A DNA stretch of 64,000 bases, taken from NCBI GenBank assembly GCA_001599975.1, contig BCIO01000002.1, positions 682,001 through 746,000 of the forward strand, in the 5' to 3' direction. The position numbers and the translations under genes were made by a program. Origin of the DNA: Cystobasidiopsis lactophilus. Lineage: Eukaryota > Basidiomycota > Agaricostilbomycetes > Agaricostilbales > Chionosphaeraceae. Positions 22,461 through 30,990 of this stretch are shown in pieces (positions within the stretch are counted from its first letter, which is position 1; each line of letters begins with the position of its first letter). The notes under the pieces are model-generated. The model worked only from the letters and a program-made list of their open reading frames with translations. It ran no database searches and was not told where the DNA came from.

Positions 22461-23371
22461 CTAACTATTGTGACTCCCCTTCAATCCGACAGACTGGAAA
22501 GTTGTGATCTGGTCGCTGAACAAGACGCCGGCAAAGTCTAGTAGGACCAGGTGTCGGTCGTTGTCGTCTTTGGGATTAGGGATGTCCATGATGCACAGCT
22601 TGAAAATATGAGTCACAAAGTGGTGGAACTGGGACGCACGAAAAGGTTGTTCTCGGTGGCCAAGACTGCAACGACGCCTCGGCGGTAAATTTCCTTGAGC
22701 GTCACCTCGCCCTTGTCCCAGAAGCGCTGTGCGGCATAGTGTCACTTAACTTTAACCGGACTGAGGGAGAGGCATCGCTCTTCGCCCTGATCCAGAAGTC
22801 GTCTTCGCTAGAGAGAACAGGTTGCTAGAGAAATCATTTTGGTGAGATCGTCTACTTACCTGCCCTCTTCGACCGCCTTTCGTTGAACTTAGTCGATCAA
22901 AGTCCCTCCGTAGAGTAGTTCTTGCAGGATTGCTGGGCTGTGCTCTGTTCGCCCGGTCAATGTCGGCACGTCCACTTCATACAACGCGTAGCAAGTCGGC
23001 ACCACTGAGCCTTGAAGGTCCTGCAAGCGCCGGTACGCTTCTGCCTCTGTGTTGGCCGCAGCTCGGAGGTCTTTTTTGTCCAGCAGGTCTGAAGCGTCAA
23101 ACTTGGCAAAAAGGGTGACCAGCGGCGGGACCGTGTCTTGTGAACGCGGCGGATGCAATCCATGGGACGACCACGTTGAGCAAACCCAGAGAACACAGGT
23201 TTGAGAGGACCAGCCCGGGTCGAGTTTGACAGCACCGAGAAAGTCGAACGAGAGGCTAGGATACTTCTCGGCCAGCAGGAAGGGGCATGCAGGGGTTCGA
23301 CGGTCCGTGGGAGACGGCGGCGAGCTGGGATCTGGCTCTGAGATGCTAGATTGAGGCATTCGGCAAGGCAT
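22461..23371 (-). CDS. Protein-kinase-like (fungal) protein, possibly degenerate
   Basis: A multi-exon gene with frames beginning MPCRMPQSSISEPD near 23371 and ending GLKGSHNS with TAG at 22461-22463. Kinase-like pieces appear in order: NTEAEAYRRLQDLQGSVVP, HSPAILQELLYGGTL, RFWDKGEVTLKEIYRRGVV, VAVLATENNLF and DNDRHLVLLDFAGVLFSD. LLDFAG stands where fungal kinase-like proteins have the metal-binding D-F-(G/A), and EAxAYxxLxxLQGxxVP is the usual N-lobe block of that group. I cannot find a convincing HRD-type catalytic loop, so activity is doubtful. The middle exon joins (22745-22890) are not resolved. Many small paralogues of this type occur in basidiomycetes without known substrates. Confidence 0.55.
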
Positions 23372-24199
23372 CTGGTCGTCCAATCTGGCAATTGTGCAGC
23401 TAACAAACCTGAGGCTGCGCTGCCTTGATTTGCTTAGCCCGGGCAATGGCTCACCACCCTTGGCTCGGACACCGACGCCATTGCAGGCAATGGAAGAGGC
23501 TCAATTCTGGAAGACGGAGCAGGCAAGGGATTGGATTCGGACATGGTGGAATGGAAAGGGAAACGGAGCCGAGCGGTGGCGTCGAACTTTTGGGAGGCAA
23601 GCTGGCTTGTGGGCCAAGGCTCCCTCGAATCGCCCTAGACTACATATGATACTGAGGCCTCTTTCGAGGGTCGTGCTCATCAGTGCCTTTCTCCCAAAGC
23701 CCCTCTCGCTCGCCCACCGAAACTTCACTTTTGCCACCGAAAAGTTGCGCGCCTGCCGTCTCTGTCGTTTTAATGCCGCTGCCTTACATCTAGCTCACTT
23801 GTACGAGTTATTTTCAGGTTATTGGAGAAAGACCAGCACTCAAGCGTCTCAGCTCAACCTGGAAATGGTGCTCGCCCAACCTTGCTCTGCTGCAGCCACA
23901 CGAATTCAAGTCCTCTCGAGCTCTCGACATGCACGCAGCACCTTCAGCGGCAGCAAATCTCTAGAATTCGCCTCTTACGTCCCCTCTGATCAAGACAGTG
24001 GGTGGTGTTCATCAAGCTTGCCGTTTTCACGCTGAGAGCGCTCGACAGCAAATGTTGAGCCATATCGTATGCTCCCGCGCTTTCCTTTTAGATATCTGGA
24101 GCAGCTCAGGGGATGTAAATTGGCAAGCCAGATCCGCGCCGCCTCAGCCTCATCCTGCCGTCCGCTGCACCCAATTCGAACCCTTGGCCTTGGCACTTG
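23372..24199. other. Unassigned stretch with a 213-codon open frame
   Basis: The plus frame 23394-24035 is open for 213 codons (for example EAQFWKTEQARDWIRTWW), but it shows no domain and overlaps the 5' part of the kinase-like gene on the other strand. I do not call it a gene. Confidence 0.3.
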
Positions 24200-24774
24200 T
24201 AAGTCCGTCTCAGACAGGCGGATGGACCTTCCATGCTCACGCGCTCTCCAGCCCGCGGACTGGTTACGAAAAATGACAAGGGTGAATGGGAGTTCGTGAC
24301 GAGCATGGACCCAAAGCCCAGCAAAGACTCGCCGTTCCCCCTCACCGAACTCGACGTGCCCGCTCGCTTTCACCCCGATTTCCGTATTGACGGCGACAGC
24401 ATACTTCGGACCGAAGCTATCAAACCCGAGTTCATCCTGCACCTTGAGGACGGGCGCGAAAGAAGCTGGTATCGCAACTCATTGGAAGTGCGGCCGGGCG
24501 AGTTTGTCATCACCCTCTGGTTTGTGGATACCAGTGCTTCGTTCGGCATGGCGCTCAGCTCGCCGTTGAGTGTCTTTTTTGCTATTCCCTGGACCAGGTG
24601 CTGATCGTCACGGCTGGGGCAGGCTCCAAACTTTGCTGGAAACCCTCCACATCCGTCCGCCGTTGGCCCACTCCATATATGCTGGAGAGCGACCGTTTTT
24701 ACCTGTCCAACCACCTCCTCACTCCCTTTGGGTCAACACGCTCGGCCTGCCAGCTGCCCGACACCTGGGTCTGA
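24200..24774 (+). CDS. Hypothetical protein, structure uncertain
   Basis: A spliced gene seems likely but I cannot fix its 5' end. A GTAAGT donor at about 24200 and a CTCCAG acceptor near 24253 lead into RGLVTKNDKGEWEFVTSM, PLTELDVPARFHPDFRIDG and EFILHLEDGRERSWYRNS. A CCAG acceptor near 24599 leads into VLIVTAGAGSKLCWKPSTSV, then PYMLESDRFYLSNHLL, ending LPDTWV with TGA at 24772-24774. The amino-acid composition is protein-like and beta-rich. No family recognised. Given alternative joins, treat the boundaries as approximate. Confidence 0.35.
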
Positions 24775-25195
24775 CCTACCCCACGCCCACTTCGTTCTCC
24801 TTTCTCCGCGAGGTCGACTTCTTCCGCGTCAATGCTTAAAAAGGGAGTGCTTACTTGTCCAAAGAATCATGTTCACGAATCGCGGTGGAGGGACGAGGTG
24901 TTTGCCACCATTCTCGGCGGCGCACGTGAAATGAACGTCTCTGCCATTCATCCCTCTTAGACCCACTCAAGATTGAGCTCGACCTAAGTGGACAGCGGAC
25001 AAGATTGGAGTGTGTTAGACTGGGGCTTTGTTTGGAATTTGCAACAAAAGCGTTGGACAAGGGTCTTTGTAAAAAAATCGGCCTCTAAGGGATGATGGTG
25101 GTTTTGGCCTAAGAACCAAATGCGCCCCAGAACAGAGATTCGTCTTTAACAGGGAAACGGAAACCCCGAAAAGAACTGGCTGCTGCTGTTGCGCT
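24775..25195. other. Intergenic, convergent side of TIM23
   Basis: About 420 bp between the hypothetical gene and the TIM23 stop. No supported feature. Confidence 0.4.
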
Positions 25196-26248
25196 CTAGA
25201 CGATGTAGGGCTTGACGGTCGTCCAGGCCGCCGCGCCGGCCGTCATTAAGCCGGAAGCGATGAGCATGGGCTTCAGTCCAGCTGTGAGGCCCGAGATAGC
25301 GTTAGCTTCGTGGATGAGAAGCAAAAGTAAAGGCGAGGTCTCTCACCTGTTGACCTCCAGATCGCACCGGTGCCAGCGCCAGCGAGCATGGAGCCGTAGA
25401 TGTCGTGCCGCCCCCGGTATTTATCAATGGACGAGTTGATGCCGTTGTATATTAAGGCTGCACGGTCCTCCCAGTTCAGACTTCTCGCGCAGGTCTGAAG
25501 GTGGGAAGGTGAACGCACCGAGCACACCAGCGTTGTTGCCCACAAACGACCCTCGGGCGGTCATGGCGTTGAGGACGGTGTTGAGCCTTAGTCGGAAGGG
25601 CGTTCCCCCTCGCACCTTGTTGGCCCCAGCGGGCGCTGCCGGCTCCCCAGCAGCGGCGGCTGGAGCAGGAGCAGCTTGAGGTTGGGTGGCGCCTGCGACG
25701 GCTTGCTTTTGCTGGTTCAAGAGGGCGGAAGCGGTGGATGGGCGGTACATTGGGCGGAACATGCCTTCCCGCAAGCCCCAAAGTCCACCAGCAGCCAGGC
25801 CTGTCAGTCACCCCGACACATTTTACGAAATTCAAGCGAGGTTCAAAATGGATGGCCGGAATGAACTGACCGGTCAAGTAAGTGCTGCCTGTGCCGTAAC
25901 ACAGCTCGTCTCCCCATCCTGTGGGCATCCGACACTGGAAATTGAGCCCAGAAGGAGGGCTACGGGAGGGGAGACCGGTTGCGCACCTCTGCTCGGCAAA
26001 AGGCCTTTGGTGCCTTCCAGCTGGTTCAGCCTGTCATCCTCCAGCTGTAGGTAGTCGAGCTCCTTGTCTGAAATGTTGGCCAAAGGGTGCAAGGCGCCCA
26101 AGTTGCCGGAGGAGAGGATGGCCTCTGCCGATTGAAAATCGGAGCTGGAACTCGAGGTGGAGGGAGCTGGGCCGGAGGAGAAGGAGGCGCCGCGCAGGAT
26201 GGACTCGGCCGTGAGTGGCTGCTGCTGCTGGTCTGGTTGCCTGGCCAT
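25196..26248 (-). CDS. TIM23: Mitochondrial inner-membrane translocase subunit Tim23
   Basis: Starts MARQPDQQQQPLTAESILRG at 26248; TAG at 25196-25198 after AAWTTVKPYIV. The first exon encodes the hydrophilic intermembrane-space part, including NISDKELDYLQLEDDRLNQL. GWGDELCYGTGSTYLTG is the conserved entry to the Tim17/22/23 fold, followed by GGLWGLREGMFR, then FRLRLNTVLNAMTARG and NNAGVLGAFALIYNGINS, and GSMLAGAGTGAIWRSTGG. An Ala/Pro/Gln-rich linker of about 40 residues sits between the first and second membrane segments, longer than in yeast Tim23. At least four exons; the introns near 25460-25500, 25780-25870 and 25875-26000 were placed by eye. Tim23 forms the presequence translocase channel. 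It is divergent to ZIM17, another import component. Confidence 0.94.
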
Positions 26249-26351
26249 GATTAACTTGCAGAGGGGGAACCGGGAGTCGCTAAGTCGCTGTGGATGAAGC
26301 GGCTCAAGAAAAATATTTCGAGCTGCCCCCAGTGTCTCTTGGTGGCAATCG
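26249..26351. promoter_or_regulatory. Bidirectional promoter, TIM23 and ZIM17
   Basis: 103 bp separate the two start codons. Two genes of mitochondrial protein import therefore share one control region. No named element identified. Confidence 0.55.
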
Positions 26352-26825
26352 ATGATGATCAAGTCGGCGTGGCAGCGAGCCAAGCTGCTCCCCAGGCTCT
26401 ACTCCACCACCCGCTCAGGCTCCAGCATCGGCCAGATCCAGCCCAAGCTGCAGCTCACCATCACCTGCACGGCCCCAGCGTGCACCACCCGGCATCGCTC
26501 CACGCACGAGTTCTCCCGCTTGGCTTATGAGAAAGGCATCGTCCTGGTCCAGTGCCCAGCGTGCCAGACTCGCCACCGTGAGTTTTCGCCCGCTCCCAAA
26601 CTGCCTGTGCTTACCACTTTTACAATAGTGATCGCGGACCACTTGGGCTGGTTCGACTCGGACGACTTGACCCAAGGCGGCAAGTTCAAGACCATCGAGG
26701 AACTCATGAAGGCCAAAGGGGAGGAGGTCGAGCGGGGGGAGGTGTACATCGAGAACCCAACGTCTTCGGAGCCAACCTCAGAGGAGACGCTCGGTCTGGG
26801 GGATGGCAATAAGAAGGACCAATGA
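26352..26825 (+). CDS. ZIM17: DNL-type zinc-finger protein Zim17/Hep1
   Basis: Exons 26352-26577 and 26629-26825 give 140 aa. The start at 26352 is chosen over the upstream ATG at 26294, which lies in another frame. The N-terminus MMIKSAWQRAKLLPRLYS is basic and hydroxylated, a typical matrix presequence. The zinc finger shows CTAPACTTR and VQCPACQTRH (two C-x-x-x-C/C-x-x-C pairs), and ADHLGWFDS replaces the family's 'ADNLGWF-D', followed by TIEELMKAKGEEVERG. Zim17/Hep1 keeps mitochondrial Hsp70 soluble, so it serves the import motor behind the Tim23 channel. Its second exon and 3' flank were copied to 29556-30200. Confidence 0.93.
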   Translation: MMIKSAWQRAKLLPRLYSTTRSGSSIGQIQPKLQLTITCTAPACTTRHRSTHEFSRLAYEKGIVLVQCPACQTRHREFSPAPKLPVLTTFTIVIADHLGWFDSDDLTQGGKFKTIEELMKAKGEEVERGEVYIENPTSSEPTSEETLGLGDGNKKDQ

Positions 26826-27946
26826 TTGCGGCTTTCCTGGGCTGCTTGGATACAGGCCAGCTTTCGGGGGTGGTGCTCGAGAGGTCTCGCGGTCGGCCAG
26901 CTTCGCTCGGGACTCGAGAGCTTGGAGCCTCGCCGGGATAGATGAGTGCGTTTTGCCTTCACTTTTGCACTACCTGTGCTTACAGAGAAGCCGGCGTACA
27001 GAGCGAAACGTTGGGCTTCAGGCTCTGGAAGGTCCTCGGCTGCCCGGTCCACTTCCGGCTCTTGCTTGTCAATAAGTACATTGGCTTTGCTACATGTGTG
27101 GGTGCTGTTTCTCCTTTAGGTCAATTTGTCCTAGGCGTAAAGATGGCTAGCACAGCAATGTCGGGTTCCCAAGCCCCATCTCCCTGAAGTTCCTCGGCTG
27201 CCTGTCCAACCTTCTGGCTTGCATCCAACCTCCTGGCTTGCACATTGTCCGTGCTATACGAGTGCGTCACGCTTCTCCTCTTGGTCATGTCGACCTGGCA
27301 TTGAAGTTGATGGTCACAGCAACGTCAATGTTCATGTCCACCCAACCTTGAACTTCCTCACCTAGCTGACCATCGTCATTACCGCAAGAGTGCGTTCTGT
27401 TTCTCCCTTTGGTCCTCCTGTCCAATGTGTTGAAAACGGAAGCACAGCGATGTCGGATTCCATGCCCTGCCCACCTTCAAACTCCTCTCGACCACTTCCG
27501 GCTTCGACCTGCCAATGACTCGATGCTGCATCACCCTCCTCTTTGCCTCCACTCTGCTCACCTCGACCCTCTAGCCTGCTTTCCTACCCTTCGAGTTCAA
27601 GCAGCGATCAATGTTGAATCCTGGCTTTTGGATTCGCTCCTTTCCTTCACATCAGTGCCTCAGCTCGGTTCACCTCCCCTCTGGCCACCTTCTGCACTTA
27701 GATGAGCAACAGGCAGCCGCCATAGCGGGAGGCAGGATGAATTGTTTACAGCATTTTCTTCAAACGGTCTATCTTCGGGGAGCTACAAATGGCTTCATTT
27801 ACCACACAGCGATTCCTCTTGACAAGAATCACCAAAAAAGTCTCCTTTTGCTGAGCTTTGAGCGGATTCGACCGGTGGCAAACGGGAAAAATGTTGAGCC
27901 GAACAGAACGAACTTCAAGCGTGGTTGGAGAGCGTCGTTGATCGTC
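26826..27946. other. Intergenic with diverged repeats, 3' of ZIM17
   Basis: The first 770 bp hold the repeat units annotated separately. From about 27600 to 27946 I see no repeat and no gene; this part should contain the promoter of the downstream HNH gene. Confidence 0.45.
26930..27600 (+). repeat. Diverged tandem repeat, array 1
   Basis: Four or five units of about 110-170 bp, each holding the same ordered landmarks: GAGTGCGTTCTGYTTCTCC, TTGGTC followed by YTGTCC, CACAGCRATGTCGG, and a TTGAACTTCCTCGGCTGCCT-like block (GAAGGTCCTCGGCTGCCCGG in the first unit). Units differ by many substitutions and indels. The same unit recurs at 29860-30770. No open frame runs through it. The GTGCGT landmark resembles the splice donor used throughout this window, so the array may derive from exon-intron units of a decayed gene. 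Confidence 0.7.
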
Positions 27947-29575
27947 ATGGAGGACGAGCCTACCCCTTCGCCGAGCAGGAAAAGGAAGCTCGTACAGTAC
28001 GCCGAGGAGCCTTCCAGCGAGCTCGCCGGCGGCCAAAGTGACCGACCCGCGCCCAGATTTGGCAGCAACCCGAAAGGCGTTGAAGCAGCGTCGGCTGCCG
28101 TCTTGCAAGCACTGGAAAAGGCTCGAAAGGCCTTGACTCAACCCAACTGGCTGCCCTCGGATACCTCGCGCGACGACTGGAACGAGCAGCAGGTCATCGT
28201 GGCGGGCCTGATGGCATTGTCAGCAGCTCTATCGCAGTGCTCGCCCGAGCAGCACCAGAGAGTCGCTGCAGAGCTCTACAGTGACGACGTGGAAGAGCTC
28301 TATCAGTATGGCATTGAGCTAGCCCGGGACTTGCACCTTTGTGAGTCTTCGAGCTGTCCGACCTGGATCCTCAGCCCACCTGACATGTGCGCCAGTCCGC
28401 TCGGCTCGACCTCAAGGTCTGACCACTCCCGAAGTAACGCCCCCAGCATCGCAGCAGGGCGGCTCGAATGATGGTGTGTTACACGTGGCGAACGCTGGTC
28501 TCAGAGACTGACATTCTGCTATTGACAACAGCGGATCGCAATCGCCCATGTTCAGAGCTGAAAAGCCGGCCAGAAAGCTTTACCGAGTCGGTAAGTCTCA
28601 TCACAGCGGGGCTGCAGTCCTCTGACCGAGGGTATAGGTCCGCCTGCGCGACAACTACACGTGCATGTACACGCAAATACAAGACCTACTGAAGAAGATG
28701 GATGATGATCTAGTCAATGCCAAGCTCTTGACGTCGCAAGAGGAGCAGAAGAAAGCCTACGACAAGGCCCTGTCGGCGCAGGACGATCTGTTCGCTGGCC
28801 GCACCTTGTCCGCCGATGCGGCGCACATTCTGCCCGAGAAGCTGAAGGAGGTCCGCGGTCGACTCTCTTTCTCTCTCTTCTGACTCTGTACTGATCTTCG
28901 AAGTGCTTGAGAGCAGCTGATATCTGACGGTTCTACTTCCTTCTTGCGCACCTTCCGGCTGTTCAACCCCTCGCTAAACGAGGACTCCCTCGTCAGCTTG
29001 CTCGACAAGGCAGCAAACGGCATTCTGCTGTCGCTTAACCCCCACGTTTGGCTGAATAGACTGCAATGTGGTTTCAGAGCTACTGTGAGTTGCCTTGCAC
29101 TGCCAGCTCTAGAGGATGTCCATTGAAATCCTCAACAACAAGACAAATCCCAACGAGTATGATGTGGTGGTGTTCCGTTTCCGGAACCCGACCAAGGTCC
29201 CCACGGAGGCCGAGCTGCAAGGCCGCCATCTCAATTTTCGGGTGGTGCGCACAGTCGTCTTCAACGCTTCCCCTCCGCACACGCCGCCGGATCCCGGCTT
29301 GCTCGCTCTCCACTTCGCCGCCTGTAAGGTGCTTCGAGCGGCCGCTCAAGCGGAGCGCGTCCCACCTGACGACGACTCGGACGACGAAGCGGTGGACCCG
29401 GTGGCAGCGAGCCGCACGTCTGATTGGGTCTTCGTAAGTCAAGCCTCGCGCTGTCTCGATCCCTTCCGAGTCTTGATTCTTCTTCCAGCGGTACGGCTCC
29501 TGCGCTGTAGAGGAATCGAGCAATGGCGCTTCAGCCGAGGCTCTTGAAGCTCTTCCTTCGACTCGGACGACTTGA
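27947..29575 (+). CDS. Fungal HNH-nuclease-like protein 2
   Basis: Starts MEDEPTPSPSRKRKLVQY (a basic, NLS-like KRKR/K patch follows). Exons: 27947-28340, about 28396-28473, about 28533-28590, about 28639-28852, about 28918-29083, about 29116-29432 and about 29490-29575. The N-terminal part is helical (NEQQVIVAGLMALSAALSQC). The HNH core has VVRLRDNYTCMYTQ, then SADAAHILPEKL with the first His, then a helical stretch FLRTFRLFNPSLNEDSLVSL and KAANGILLSLNPHVWL with Asn and final His. The tail TPPDPGLLALHFAACKVL matches HNH protein 1. The final exon reads RYGSCAVEESSNGA and ends PSTRTT; its last codons and TGA lie inside a copied piece of ZIM17 read out of frame. The join near 28474-28533 is unresolved. 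Confidence 0.7.
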
Positions 29576-30200
29576 CCCAAAGCGGAAAGCTCAGGAGCAT
29601 CGAGGAGCTCGTGAAAACCAAAGGGGATGAGGTCGAGCGGGGGAGGTGTACATCGAGAACCCCGCGTCCTCGGAGCCAAGGAGGAGGAGGCGCTCGGTCT
29701 GGGGGATGGCAACACGAAGGACCAATGATTGCAGGTTTCCTGCTTGGATACACTGCCAGCCATGCCAGCTTTCGGGGTGGTGCTCGAGAGGTTGCTCGCG
29801 AACGGCCAGCTTCGCTCGTGGGTTCGAGAGCTTGGAGCCTCTTCTCGCCGGAACAGATAAGTGCGTTTTGCCTTCACTTTAGCTCACCGTGTGCTTTGTT
29901 GACGCTGACTGGCGATGTACAGAGCGAAAACGTCTGGCTTTCATGCTCTTGAAGGTCCTCGGCTGCCTGATCCACTTCCGGCTCTTGCTTGTCAATAAAA
30001 CATTGTCTCTGCTACATGTGTGGGCGCTGTTTCTCCTTTAGGTCAACTTGTCCTGACCTCTGAACGGCTACCACAGCGACGTCGGCCTTTCCAAGCCCCA
30101 CCTCCCTGAACTTCCTCGGCTGCCTGGCCCTCCTCCTTCTCTGGCCCGTGTCCTTGGCGAATGAGTGCGTTCTGCTTCTCCTCTTGGTCATGCTGTCCTT
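29556..30200 (+). pseudogene. Duplicated 3' part of ZIM17 with its downstream flank
   Basis: From the triplets for FDSDDLTQ onward this segment copies ZIM17 exon 2 (source 26651-26825) and the DNA behind it up to about 27310. FDSDDLTQSGKLRSIEELVK and TKGDEVERG match FDSDDLTQGGKFKTIEELMK and AKGEEVERG. One G is missing in the poly-G run after GAGCGG, so the copied frame shifts after VERG. No zinc finger, presequence or promoter was copied. It is a dead fragment as a ZIM17 gene, but its first 20 bases are used, in another frame, as the end of the HNH gene. Confidence 0.85.
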
Positions 30201-30770
30201 AGTCTGAGCAGGCAAACACAGCAATGTCGATTCATCCACTGGAACTTCTTCGCTGCTCGGCTGCCTGCCTGCCGGCTCTCATTGCCGAACGAGTGCGCTC
30301 TGCTCTTCCCTTTGGTCGTCCTGTCCTGTGTCATGAGCAGGAAAGCACAGCCGTCAGTCTGAGCAAGAAAGTACAGCCGTCAGTCTGAGCAAGCCAGCAC
30401 AGCGATGTTCAAACTCCTCTCGCCCTCTCGGCCCACTTCCGGCACCGACTGGTCCATAGAGCGACCTCTTCGCTGCTAAGCCAGTGTGTTCTGCTTCCTT
30501 CTTTGCACTTTTTGTGCCTACTTTGAAGTTGGGGACATCCACAGTGAACGTTGGGTTTCATGCTCAGCACCCTTGCATGTCGGCTGCCGGCCCCTTCTCC
30601 TTGCTAAATAGGTGCGCTCTGCTCCTTCCTTTGGTCAATTAGACCTAGACGGAGAGCTTGTTGCACAGGGTCGTTCATGCCCATCGCCCTTGAACTTTTT
30701 GGCTGCCTGACTCACTTCCACCTACACCGCTCCTGCTTGTCAACAAACCCCTGCCTGATAGAAGAAATTG
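29860..30770 (+). repeat. Diverged tandem repeat, array 2
   Basis: About six or seven units with the same landmarks as array 1: GAGTGCGTTCTGCTTCTCC, TTGGTCATGCTGTCC, CACAGCGATGTC and TTGAACTTTTTGGCTGCCTG. Its first two units belong to the segment copied together with the ZIM17 3' end; later units are additional. A short exact doublet (GTCAGTCTGAGCAAG twice, near 30354-30390) shows local slippage. No gene runs through it. From 30770 to 30990 the sequence is the leader of the Argonaute gene. Confidence 0.7.
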
Positions 30771-30990
30771 CAACTTGTGCTCCTCTGCCATCCACAGCTG
30801 CTATCGGTCTTTGGTCCCTCGCGCCACCGACCACCTGTCAAGAAATTTTAAGCTTTCCGAGAAGAAGAAGGAACACCCCCCTTCATTGCCAGTTTTTGCC
30901 ACCTTCTCCTTGTCAGTCTGGGCAGAAACCCCCAAAATCGGCGTGCCTTTGGGTTTTTGGCCTCTCTTTTGCTCACCACCAACTTTCGCA

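Noticed and set aside
26930-30770. Repeat arrays considered as remains of a transposable element
   Set aside because: No terminal inverted repeats, target-site duplications or transposase-like frames were found; a diverged tandem repeat fits better.
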